A stretch of 64,000 nt of DNA from assembly GCA_944322855.1 (NCBI GenBank), contig CALUQG010000002.1, positions 1 to 64,000 of the forward strand. The letters are read 5' to 3'. This DNA is from Candidatus Gastranaerophilales bacterium. GTDB taxonomy: Bacteria > Cyanobacteriota > Vampirovibrionia > Gastranaerophilales > Gastranaerophilaceae. Below are positions 23,287 to 31,196 of this stretch, in pieces; position 1 is the stretch's first letter, and the number at the start of each line of letters is the position of its first letter. The position numbers and the translations under genes were made by a program. A model generated the notes under the pieces. The model was not told the DNA's origin, did not search any database, and saw only the letters and a list, made by a program, of their open reading frames with translations.

Positions 23287-24441
23287 ATGAAACAATTTTT
23301 TGCAAAAGCACTTGTGCTTATGGCAGTTCTAGGTTTTACTTCTGCTGCAACATTTGCAAAAGAATACAAAGATTTGCCGAAAGACCACTGGGCTTACAAA
23401 CAAATCCAGATTTTAACTGATTTTAATGTTGTTGTCGGATATCCTGACGGAAATTATCGTCCGGATCAGGAAGTTACAAGAGCTGAGTTTTCTACAATGG
23501 TTGTAAAAGCTTTTGATCAGCAAAATGCACAAATTGTAAAACCTGCTAAATTTTCAGATGTAAAAGAAAAAGACTGGTTCTACGGTATGGTGCAAAGAGC
23601 AGTAATGTTTGATTTGCTTAAAGGCTATCCTGACGGACATTTTGATCCTTACGGAACAGTTTCAAGAGGCCATGCAATTTCGACTATTGTCAACGCTTTG
23701 ACAACAGAAACAATTTCAAACCAGAAAGCAGTTGAAATTCTTGAAAACAGCTATTCTGACTACAAAGAAATTCCTGACTGGTTGATTATCGCTGCAGGTA
23801 AAGCTGAAATTCTCGGTATGGTTGTAAAAGCTCCTGGCGAAGAAAATTACATCAATGCAAACAGAGCTGCTACAAGAGCTGAACTCGCTGCATTTCTTGT
23901 AAAAATGCTTGAACAGGCTAAACTTAATCCGAATGCAAAACTCAAAGAAGCAATGAGTCCGAGACTCGCTGATGGTATTGTTATTCAGAATGCTATGGTT
24001 GACGGATATATTGCAACAATTCCTGAAGGAACTGTTATTCCTATCATGGTTTTGAACAAAGAAATTACCAGCCAAAAATCAAAAGTTGGTGATGAGTTCC
24101 TCTCAAAACTTCCGAAAAATCTGGTAACAAAAGAAAGATACCTTTTGCTGGTTGAAAATGATGCCTTAAACGGAAAAATTTCTGATGTAAAAATAGGCAG
24201 ACTATTTATCAGAAACGGAAGAGTTGAAATGCAAACTCATACTATTACAACAGACAGAAATCAGGTTGCTGCTCTATGCGGTGATGCTATAGGCGGAAAC
24301 AGACTGGAAGGTTTCTGGAAAACTCTTTATCTCAAAATATTCAAAGGTCACAGAGTTGTTGTAAAAGAAGGAGATATTCTTAACCTGAAACTAAGCAAAC
24401 CTGTTAGAATTGACCTTACAAACGGTATGATTTTGGAATAA
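23287..24441 (+). CDS. Secreted S-layer-homology (SLH) domain protein
   Basis: An N-terminal signal peptide (MKQFFAKALVLMAVLGF, cleavage near residue 24) is followed by three SLH repeats: KDLPKDHWAYKQIQIL...GYPDGNYRPDQEVTRAEF, FSDVKEKDWFYGMVQRA...GYPDGHFDPYGTVSRG, and a more divergent third at about 155-215 ending TRAELAAFLVKML. SLH domains bind secondary wall polymers or, in Cyanobacteria and relatives, link outer membrane to peptidoglycan. The C-terminal 160 residues (PEGTVIPIMVLNKEITSQKSKVGDEF) resemble a small beta domain I cannot name. There is no porin barrel. AAAGGAG precedes the start, and a strong terminator follows. Confidence 0.9.
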   Translation: MKQFFAKALVLMAVLGFTSAATFAKEYKDLPKDHWAYKQIQILTDFNVVVGYPDGNYRPDQEVTRAEFSTMVVKAFDQQNAQIVKPAKFSDVKEKDWFYGMVQRAVMFDLLKGYPDGHFDPYGTVSRGHAISTIVNALTTETISNQKAVEILENSYSDYKEIPDWLIIAAGKAEILGMVVKAPGEENYINANRAATRAELAAFLVKMLEQAKLNPNAKLKEAMSPRLADGIVIQNAMVDGYIATIPEGTVIPIMVLNKEITSQKSKVGDEFLSKLPKNLVTKERYLLLVENDALNGKISDVKIGRLFIRNGRVEMQTHTITTDRNQVAALCGDAIGGNRLEGFWKTLYLKIFKGHRVVVKEGDILNLKLSKPVRIDLTNGMILE

Positions 24442-24466
24442 ATTTTTAATCATAGAAAAAAACAGA

Positions 24467-24498
24467 AACAGGAGATTTATAAAATCTCCTGTTTTTTT
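24467..24498 (+). terminator. Intrinsic terminator after the SLH gene
   Basis: AACAGGAGATTT pairs with AAATCTCCTGTT around a three-base loop, followed by a run of T. The next promoter (TATAAT at 24507-24512) starts right after it. Confidence 0.92.
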
Positions 24499-24544
24499 AT
24501 TTATTATATAATAAAGTTAAGGGATACAAAAAAGAGGAAACATT

Positions 24545-26080
24545 ATGACAAATAATAACAAAAGAGTTCTTCTGTGCATTATGGATGGATGGGGCCTGAG
24601 TAAAGACAGCCCGAAAGATGCTACAAAAACAGCAAAAACGCCAAACTTTGACAGATTAAAAAAAGAAGAAAAATATACCCAGATTAATGCTTCAGGCGAA
24701 TATGTCGGTCTGCCTGACGGTCAGATGGGTAATTCTGAAGTAGGACACCTTAATCTTGGCGCAGGCAGAATTGTTTATCAAGATTTGACAAGAATAAATA
24801 AAGAAATCAGAGAAGGAAAATTCTTTGAAAATAAAGAATTTAAAGCAGCAATCGACCATGTGAAGAAAAACAACAGCTCTCTTCATTTATACGGCCTTGT
24901 GTCTACCGGTGGTGTACACAGTTCTTTTGACCACTTGAAAGCTCTTATCAAAATGGCTGCTGAAAACGGTCTGAAAAGGGTTTATGTACATGCGTTTTTG
25001 GATGGAAGAGATACTCCTCCGAAAAGCGCTGTGGAATTTTTAGCCGAACTTGAAAATGAACTTAAAAAATATAATTTACCTCAAATTGCAACAATATCAG
25101 GAAGATACTGGGCAATGGACAGAGACAACAGATGGGAAAGAGTTGAAAAAGCTTACAATGCATTGCTTCTTGGCGAAGGTGAAAAAGCCGAAAATTCAGA
25201 CAAGGCTATCAAAGCGTCTTATGAAAAAGATGTGACTGATGAATTTGTAGAACCGACAATTACAAATGCTGACGCTGATTCGAGAATAAAAGATAATGAT
25301 GCTATTATCTTCTTTAACTACAGACCGGACAGAGCCAGAGAAATAACAAGAGCTATGACATTTGAAGAGTTCAACGGCTTTGAAAGAAAAGCAGTCAGAA
25401 AAAATCTCTACTATGTTTGTATGGCACAGTATGATGAAACTTTCCCCCTGCCTATAGCATACCCTCCGGAAAAATTGACAAATATACTCGGCGATGTGCT
25501 TGATGCAAACGGAGTAAAACAATTTAGAACCGCTGAAACAGAAAAATATGCGCATATTACATTCTTCTTTAACGGCGGTGAAGAAAAATCAGGTAAACTT
25601 GAAACAAGAGCACTTGTAGCTTCTCCTAAAGTTGCGACATATGATCTGCAGCCGGAGATGAGCGCACCTGAAGTATGTGAAAATGTATTGAAAGCATTGG
25701 ATAATCCTGAATACGGTTTTATTCTTGTAAATTTTGCCAATCCCGATATGGTAGGCCACACAGGTGTTTTTGATGCCGCAGTAAAAGCTTGTGAAACAGT
25801 TGACAGCTGTGTGGGAAAAATTGCACAAAAGGCAAAAGAACAAGGTGTGATAATGCTTCTAACAGCAGATCACGGCAATTCTGAGTATATGGAAGATGCA
25901 AAAACTCATACTCCGTTCACAGCTCATACAACAAACCCTGTTCCGTTTATTCTTATTAACGGTAATGGAAAATATGAACTGAAGGAAACAGGCGCATTGT
26001 GTGATGTTGCTCCTACAGTTCTGCAATTGCTCGGTATCAAACAGCCGGAAGAAATGACAGGACATAGTTTGATAAAATAG
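24545..26080 (+). CDS. gpmI: 2,3-bisphosphoglycerate-independent phosphoglycerate mutase
   Basis: GpmI interconverts 3- and 2-phosphoglycerate in glycolysis with two manganese ions. The 511 residues match the usual length. Seen are IMDGWGLS, the phosphoserine motif QMGNSEVGH (catalytic Ser near 63), DGRDTPP, ISGRYWAMDRDNRWERV, the metal ligands in NFANPDMVGHTG and LTADHGNSE, and HTTNPVPFI near the end. It is transcribed alone from its own TATAAT promoter, with GAGGAAA upstream of the ATG. Confidence 0.97.
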   Translation: MTNNNKRVLLCIMDGWGLSKDSPKDATKTAKTPNFDRLKKEEKYTQINASGEYVGLPDGQMGNSEVGHLNLGAGRIVYQDLTRINKEIREGKFFENKEFKAAIDHVKKNNSSLHLYGLVSTGGVHSSFDHLKALIKMAAENGLKRVYVHAFLDGRDTPPKSAVEFLAELENELKKYNLPQIATISGRYWAMDRDNRWERVEKAYNALLLGEGEKAENSDKAIKASYEKDVTDEFVEPTITNADADSRIKDNDAIIFFNYRPDRAREITRAMTFEEFNGFERKAVRKNLYYVCMAQYDETFPLPIAYPPEKLTNILGDVLDANGVKQFRTAETEKYAHITFFFNGGEEKSGKLETRALVASPKVATYDLQPEMSAPEVCENVLKALDNPEYGFILVNFANPDMVGHTGVFDAAVKACETVDSCVGKIAQKAKEQGVIMLLTADHGNSEYMEDAKTHTPFTAHTTNPVPFILINGNGKYELKETGALCDVAPTVLQLLGIKQPEEMTGHSLIK

Positions 26081-26137
26081 TACGTAACGTATAATATACC
26101 TCAAATACAATTGTTAATAATTGTAAATATAAAACCT

Positions 26138-26170
26138 AAAAAGCGTCAAAATAAAAAATTGACGCTTTTT
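26138..26170 (+). terminator. Intrinsic terminator, GCGTCAA stem, copy 1
   Basis: AAAAAGCGTCAA pairs with TTGACGCTTTTT around a nine-base loop, ending in T residues. The same 12-pair stem occurs again at 26549-26583 with a different loop. Confidence 0.88.
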
Positions 26171-26216
26171 AGACCCGATAGACATTTAAACCATACAAAC
26201 TCAGAAGGAGAAAAAA

Positions 26217-26489
26217 ATGAGAATCAATAGAGAAGCAGCTGCCGAAATTATAAAAAGAATGCCGGCTGATTTAAGAAATGCAGCAAGAAAAGAAAGAAAA
26301 AATATTGCTCAACTTGCACAGAAAGACCCTGTTGGTACTGCTTATAGAGCTGCACATGGTTATTATAACGGCGCAACATTAAATGATTTAAGATACAGCC
26401 AGGAACTTATAAAAATTAAAGAACAAGTTGCGAAAGAACAATATGCTAAAAATAATCCGGTAATAAAAGCAAGCACTATTTTTGCTTAG
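26217..26489 (+). CDS. Uncharacterised small basic protein (90 aa)
   Basis: I do not recognise a family. The protein is mostly helical and basic: REAAAEIIKRMPADLRNAARKERKNIAQLAQ, then a Gly/Tyr turn (AAHGYYNGATLND) and a charged helix to the end. There is no signal peptide. A strong ribosome binding site (AAGGAG, eight bases upstream) and flanking terminators with matching stems make it a monocistronic expressed gene. Confidence 0.7.
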   Translation: MRINREAAAEIIKRMPADLRNAARKERKNIAQLAQKDPVGTAYRAAHGYYNGATLNDLRYSQELIKIKEQVAKEQYAKNNPVIKASTIFA

Positions 26490-26548
26490 TAAATAATATA
26501 AGTTCTTAACAAAATAGACATTTTTGTTAAACTTTGTAAAATTAATAA

Positions 26549-26583
26549 AAAAAAGCGTCAATTTTTTTAGTTGACGCTTTTTT
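26549..26583 (+). terminator. Intrinsic terminator, GCGTCAA stem, copy 2
   Basis: AAAAAAGCGTCAA at 26549-26561 pairs with TTGACGCTTTTTT from 26571, with a nine-base loop and a T run. The stem matches the terminator at 26138-26170. Confidence 0.88.
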
Positions 26584-26643
26584 AAATAAAGAACATAGTG
26601 AAGGTTTACTTTTAAACTGATAGGGTCTAAAAAGGAGTTTATT

Positions 26644-26913
26644 ATGCCGAGTTTTAACAAAGTGTCATTGTATATTCCATCAGGTGAAGAAGTTGAAAGA
26701 GCTGCCAGAGTGGCAATGGAAAGAATTGACAGACAGCTTAAGAATATGCCTCCCGTAAAAAAAACAGCAAGTGCTGCAGACAATTTCCCTGGAATATACA
26801 ACAACCCAGCTGATTTTAAACCACATGTTCTCGGACAGCGTGAGCCTAATAAGGAAATCTTTAAAAAACTAGCATCCGATATGGCTATTCACGTATACAA
26901 GAATGCCGGATAA
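26644..26913 (+). CDS. Uncharacterised small protein (89 aa)
   Basis: I do not recognise a family. The N-terminal half has a helix (SGEEVERAARVAMERIDRQL), then a Pro/Ala-rich linker and a C-terminal helix (NKEIFKKLASDMAIHVYKNAG). There is no signal peptide or membrane segment. AAAGGAG precedes the ATG. It follows a terminator and precedes acsD by 36 bases, so it could be the first gene of that operon. Confidence 0.65.
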   Translation: MPSFNKVSLYIPSGEEVERAARVAMERIDRQLKNMPPVKKTASAADNFPGIYNNPADFKPHVLGQREPNKEIFKKLASDMAIHVYKNAG

Positions 26914-26949
26914 ATTGACAATTTTTTATTTAATTTTTAAGATAGGTCT

Positions 26950-27846
26950 ATGAATAATTCTATAGATCTGTCTTTTAATGTAAAAGAAAATATTAGAAAA
27001 ATTACTCTTGATGATATTGAAATAGGTTCAGACAGCTCGCTGCCATTTATGACAGAAAATCATAATACGGCAAAGCCGCTTGTTGCTATAGAAATTTTGT
27101 ACAATCAGGATGAAACCTACCCTGATGTTATCAAAAATATTTGGAAAACAACGGATATTGCAGAAATTTTAAAAAAAGCACAATCCACAAATGCAGATAT
27201 AGTATCTATAAAATTTAATATAAAATACGAAGATTTAAATGCTGAAAAAGAAAATATAAAACAATTTCTTCAAAAAATATCAAAAACGATTTCAAAACCA
27301 TTGATTTTAAGAGGTGCAAATAATAACGAAACAGATGAAGAGCTTATACCGTTATTGTGTGAAAATGCTCCCAAAAAATCGATTATTGCATTTGCAGACG
27401 AACAGACATATGAAAAAATTGTTCCTCCGGTAGTAAAAAACAATCACATATTGGTTTTGAGAACCCCGATAGATATAAATATCGCAAAAGAATTGAATAT
27501 CCTTACTATAGATAAAGGTCTGTCGCCTGACAGAATACTTATAGATCCTGATATGGGCGGTCTGGGGTATGGTTTGGACTATGGGTACAGTATTATAGAA
27601 AAAATCAGACTAGCCGCATTTGACGGAGATACGATGCTCAATATGCCGATTATTGCTTTTATCGGGGAAGAAACATATCGAGCAAAAGAGGCAAAATCAG
27701 ATACTTTTAATTCTCAATGGGGAGAATATTCTCAAAGAGCTGCTATGTGGGAAATCTCAGGAGCTTCTGCTATGATTTGTGCCGGAGCTGATATTGTTGT
27801 GCTTTGGAACCCTGATAGTGTAAATACATTGAAAGGGCTTTTGTAA
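26950..27846 (+). CDS. acsD: Corrinoid iron-sulfur protein small subunit (acetyl-CoA synthase delta-type)
   Basis: In the Wood-Ljungdahl pathway this TIM-barrel subunit pairs with AcsC to carry a methyl group on cobalamin from methyltetrahydrofolate to acetyl-CoA synthase. The family pattern is visible: DDIEIGSDSSLPFM near the N terminus, KPLVAIEI, ADIVSIKF, KPLILRGANN, LIDPDMGGLGYGLDYGYS, MPIIAFIGEETYRAKEA and WEISGASAMICAGADIVVLWNP. At 298 residues it is about the normal length. The stop overlaps the acsC start (TAATG). No acsA, acsB, acsE or activator gene lies in this window. Confidence 0.88.
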   Translation: MNNSIDLSFNVKENIRKITLDDIEIGSDSSLPFMTENHNTAKPLVAIEILYNQDETYPDVIKNIWKTTDIAEILKKAQSTNADIVSIKFNIKYEDLNAEKENIKQFLQKISKTISKPLILRGANNNETDEELIPLLCENAPKKSIIAFADEQTYEKIVPPVVKNNHILVLRTPIDINIAKELNILTIDKGLSPDRILIDPDMGGLGYGLDYGYSIIEKIRLAAFDGDTMLNMPIIAFIGEETYRAKEAKSDTFNSQWGEYSQRAAMWEISGASAMICAGADIVVLWNPDSVNTLKGLL

Positions 27847-29093
27847 TGGAATTAACAGGTCTTCAAATATTCAAATATTTACCCGGGGCAAAGAAAAAGC
27901 CTGAAGCAAACTGTAAAAAATGCGGTTTTCCGACATGTATGGCATATGCGCTTAAACTCGCAAAAAAACAGGCTGACATAGAAAAGTGCCCGTATATTCC
28001 TTCTGAGCTAAAAGAAAAATTAATGGAAGCTTCAAAAATACAACAGTACGAAATCAAACTGTCAGAAAATCTTGTTACCGGCGGTGAAACTGTAATGTTC
28101 AGGCATGACAAGACTTTTGTAAACAGAACGGTTATTGCAGTTGACTTAGATTGCAATGATATCGATTTTGAGGAAAAACTTAATAAGATAGCTGCTTTTG
28201 AAATTGAAAGAATTGGTGAAAAATTTAAAATCGATGCGGTTTATATTGATGGCGACAGCAGTTCTGATAAATTTTTACAGGCTGCAAATAAAATAAAAGA
28301 AAAAAATATTGCACTAATACAGAATGAAACAAAAGACTATGTTATAGTTTCCGGAAAAACAATAGATGATATATCTGAAAAAGCCGGTGTAAGCTTGCAA
28401 AAAAGTAATAAGAATTTGCTTTTAAATTTGGAAACAGATAAAAAGAATGTAAAAGAATTATTGGAAGAATTGACTTATATAAGACGTGCTGCAATTCAAA
28501 ACAGGTTTGATACTTTGACATATCCTGTTATGGTAAAGCTGCCTGACAATATTTCAATGACGGAGGCTTGTGCATTTGCCTCCATGTTGATATGCAGATA
28601 TGCAAATGTCATTGTTTTGAATGAAAAGCAAGGTATGAATAAAGCTTTGGTGTCCACTTTAATGACATTGAGACAAAGTATTTATACAAATCCTCAAAAG
28701 CCTTTGCAAGTTGAAGCCAAGGTGTATGAGTTTAATGATCCTGATGAAAATTCTCCAATCCTTTTGACAACAAATTTTGCACTTACATATTTTGCGGTAG
28801 CAGGAGAACTGGAGCAGCTTCCGTTCGGCTCATATCTGGTTGTCACTCCTTCTGACGGGATGAGTGTACTTACTGCGTGGTCTGCGGATAAATTTACGGC
28901 TGAACTTGCGGCAAAGTCTGTTAAAAATTACAATCTTCTTGAAAAAGTCAAAAATCGTTCTATAATAATCCCCGGCTTATTGTCACATATGAAAGAAGAA
29001 TTGCAAGAAGCAATGCCTGAATGGAACATAGTAGTCGGTACCATAGAGGCATGCGAAATACCGGCATTTTTAAAAGATAAATCAGATAAATGA
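27846..29093 (+). CDS. acsC: Corrinoid iron-sulfur protein large subunit (acetyl-CoA synthase gamma-type)
   Basis: This subunit carries the [4Fe-4S] cluster that reduces cobalamin back to Co(I) and, through its C-terminal domain, binds the corrinoid. The cluster motif is complete: Cys23, Cys26, Cys31 and Cys48 (CX2CX4CX16C) with CGFPTC and KCPYIP. A TIM-barrel-like middle and a C-terminal domain with LPFGSYLVVTPSDGMSVLTAWSADKF follow; the last part matches the corrinoid-binding region of the family. It is 415 residues, slightly shorter than usual. It is coupled to acsD by TAATG and overlaps the mazG frame by four bases. Confidence 0.88.
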   Translation: MELTGLQIFKYLPGAKKKPEANCKKCGFPTCMAYALKLAKKQADIEKCPYIPSELKEKLMEASKIQQYEIKLSENLVTGGETVMFRHDKTFVNRTVIAVDLDCNDIDFEEKLNKIAAFEIERIGEKFKIDAVYIDGDSSSDKFLQAANKIKEKNIALIQNETKDYVIVSGKTIDDISEKAGVSLQKSNKNLLLNLETDKKNVKELLEELTYIRRAAIQNRFDTLTYPVMVKLPDNISMTEACAFASMLICRYANVIVLNEKQGMNKALVSTLMTLRQSIYTNPQKPLQVEAKVYEFNDPDENSPILLTTNFALTYFAVAGELEQLPFGSYLVVTPSDGMSVLTAWSADKFTAELAAKSVKNYNLLEKVKNRSIIIPGLLSHMKEELQEAMPEWNIVVGTIEACEIPAFLKDKSDK

Positions 29094-29101
29094 GGCTTAA
29101 T

Positions 29102-29875
29102 ATGAGTTATCCCAATTTAGAAAGACTGATACATATATTAGAAGTTTTAAGAAGTGAAAACGGCTGTGCATGGGACAGGGAGCAAACTCATTATTCTCTC
29201 AAAAAAAATATGATAGAAGAAGCTTACGAAGCTGTTGATGCTATCGAAGATAATGATATGAAACATTTGCAAGAGGAACTTGGTGATGTACTTCTTCAGG
29301 TTGTTCTGCATTCTCAAATAGCAAAAGAAGAAAACGCTTTTACAATAGAAGATGTTGCAAAAGGAATATCAGACAAGCTTGTCCACAGACATCCGCATGT
29401 TTTTGGTAATTTGAGTGTATCAGGAACTAAAGATATTTTGGACAATTGGGAAAAATTGAAAGCGGAAGAAAAGAAACACAGAAAATCCGCAATGGATGGA
29501 ATTTCCAAAGCCCAGTCAGCTTTGATGAGTGCTCAAAAAATAAGCAAAAATGCTGTTAAAAAAGGTTTTGAATGGCCTGATGAAAATTCTTTGTGGGAAT
29601 GCTTTGATTCAGAAGTTAATGAATTTAAAGAAGCAATTAAAAAACATGATGAAAAAAATGCAGAAGAAGAACTTGGTGATTTACTTTTTGCAACAGTTAA
29701 CCTTGCAAGGTGGAACAAAATTGATGCAGAACAGGCACTTTTAAAAGCTAACAGAAAATTTATGGCAAGATTTAGAAAAATGGAAGAACTTGCTACTAAA
29801 CCGCTTGAAGAATATTCTTTTGAAGAATATGACCAGTTGTGGAAACAGGCAAAAAAAGAACTATTAAATAACTAA
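29102..29875 (+). CDS. mazG: Nucleoside triphosphate pyrophosphohydrolase MazG
   Basis: MazG hydrolyses NTPs and dNTPs to monophosphates and pyrophosphate, removing damaged nucleotides and influencing stress signalling. The 257-residue protein has two MazG modules: N-terminal CAWDREQTHYSLKKNMIEEAYEAVDAI...EELGDVLLQVVLHS and C-terminal EVNEFKEAIKK...EELGDLLFATVNLARW, each with the EExxE and ELGD metal-binding pattern. I start at MSYPN because GAGG, inside the acsC stop region, sits six bases upstream; an ATG overlapping acsC lies 12 bases earlier. Confidence 0.94.
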   Translation: MSYPNLERLIHILEVLRSENGCAWDREQTHYSLKKNMIEEAYEAVDAIEDNDMKHLQEELGDVLLQVVLHSQIAKEENAFTIEDVAKGISDKLVHRHPHVFGNLSVSGTKDILDNWEKLKAEEKKHRKSAMDGISKAQSALMSAQKISKNAVKKGFEWPDENSLWECFDSEVNEFKEAIKKHDEKNAEEELGDLLFATVNLARWNKIDAEQALLKANRKFMARFRKMEELATKPLEEYSFEEYDQLWKQAKKELLNN

Positions 29876-30008
29876 AAAGCTGATTTTTTAACATAGATGT
29901 TTTTTGTAATATAAGTAAATATTCACCGGAAAATAATTTAATTTGAGTTTTCTTTGAACTATAATCAGAATGAATATTATTAAAGACTGCTCAGGGGAAT
30001 TTTAAATC

Positions 30009-31148
30009 ATGTCAAAGAAAGAAAATGGAAGAAAGATAAAAGTAGCTTTCCCTCATATGGGGAATATTTATATAGCATGGGGATCTGCATTAAGAAGGCT
30101 TGGTGTTGAACCTTATATTCCTCCATACACCAGCAAAAGAACACTGTCATTGGGAACAAAAAACAGCCCCGAATCAATTTGTCTTCCATATAAATTAATC
30201 TTGGGTAATTTTATTGAGGCTATTGAAGGCGGTGCAGATTACGTTGCAATGATTTCTTCTCCCGGTATATGCCGTCTTGGTGAATATGGCTCAGGTATTC
30301 AAAGTACACTGGAAGAAATGGGCTATCATGCAAATTATGTTGAACTCCAGCTTTATGACGGAATAAAGGGTATGTTTAGATTTTTAACTGAACTTACAGG
30401 TGTAAAAAATCCGATTACTATTATAAGAGCTATTGTTTTTGCTTTTAGAAAAGTTTTTGCTGCTGACAGAATGGAAAATTTGCTTTCCTACTACAGAGCC
30501 AGAGAGATTAATGTCGGAGATGCAGAAAAAGCATTTCGAAAAGGAATGAAGCTTATTTACGAAGCCAATCATTATAAAGAACTTAAAAAAGCTGAAAAAC
30601 AAGCATCAACAATGATGAGAGCAGTTGAAATCGATGCTGACAGAGATGTCTTGTATGTTGATTTGACCGGTGAAATTTATATGGTTCAGGATCCTTTTTC
30701 TAACCAGAATATTGAAAGAGAACTCGGAAAAATGGGCGTTGAGACGAGAAGAACCCTTACTATCTCAAGTTTTTTGAGAGATGCAATTATTCCGAAAATG
30801 TTTGTAAAAGGAGAGACCCATCTGGAAAGAGCTTTCAGGCTTGCAAAGCCGTATCTGAAAAGAGATATCGGCGGAGACTCTCTTGAATGTGTGTCTGATA
30901 TAATTTTTGCTAACGAAAATGGCAAAGATGGTATTATCCATATTAGTCCTTTTACATGTATGCCGGAAATTATGTCTCAAAATTTCTTCCCTGCGATGAG
31001 AGAAAATTGTGATATTCCGATATTACCGTTGATTATGGATGAACAGACCGGAAAAGCAGGATATGTCACCCGTCTTGAGGCATTTGTAGACTTGATGAGA
31101 AGACGTAAAAGAAGAAAAGAACAAAAGCTGGCCGAAGCTTCAAAATAG
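30009..31148 (+). CDS. CoA-dehydratase-activase-related protein (COG3581/DUF2229-like)
   Basis: The sequence fits the family related to the activator and component proteins of 2-hydroxyacyl-CoA dehydratases: IKVAFPHMGNIYIAWGSALRRLGVEPYIPP at the N terminus, NSPESICLPYKLILGNFIEAI with a cysteine likely to bind an iron-sulfur cluster, MISSPGICRLGEYG, and HISPFTCMPEIMSQ with another conserved Cys, then IPILPLIMDEQTG. Family members are presumed ATP/iron-sulfur electron-transfer partners but most are uncharacterised. No dehydratase subunits are next to it here. It has its own TATAAT (29960-29965) and GGGGAA before the ATG. Confidence 0.8.
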   Translation: MSKKENGRKIKVAFPHMGNIYIAWGSALRRLGVEPYIPPYTSKRTLSLGTKNSPESICLPYKLILGNFIEAIEGGADYVAMISSPGICRLGEYGSGIQSTLEEMGYHANYVELQLYDGIKGMFRFLTELTGVKNPITIIRAIVFAFRKVFAADRMENLLSYYRAREINVGDAEKAFRKGMKLIYEANHYKELKKAEKQASTMMRAVEIDADRDVLYVDLTGEIYMVQDPFSNQNIERELGKMGVETRRTLTISSFLRDAIIPKMFVKGETHLERAFRLAKPYLKRDIGGDSLECVSDIIFANENGKDGIIHISPFTCMPEIMSQNFFPAMRENCDIPILPLIMDEQTGKAGYVTRLEAFVDLMRRRKRRKEQKLAEASK

Positions 31149-31196
31149 ATATAATTTGTTGTTTTTGCAGTTTTTTTGCAAAAATAGAGGACAATA

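Noticed and set aside
25196-25761. Antisense frames opposite gpmI
   Set aside because: They overlap each other and the conserved gpmI coding sequence; no independent support.
26138-26583. CRISPR-like repeat pair
   Set aside because: The repeated stems are intrinsic terminators with T runs flanking a gene; there is no spacer array.
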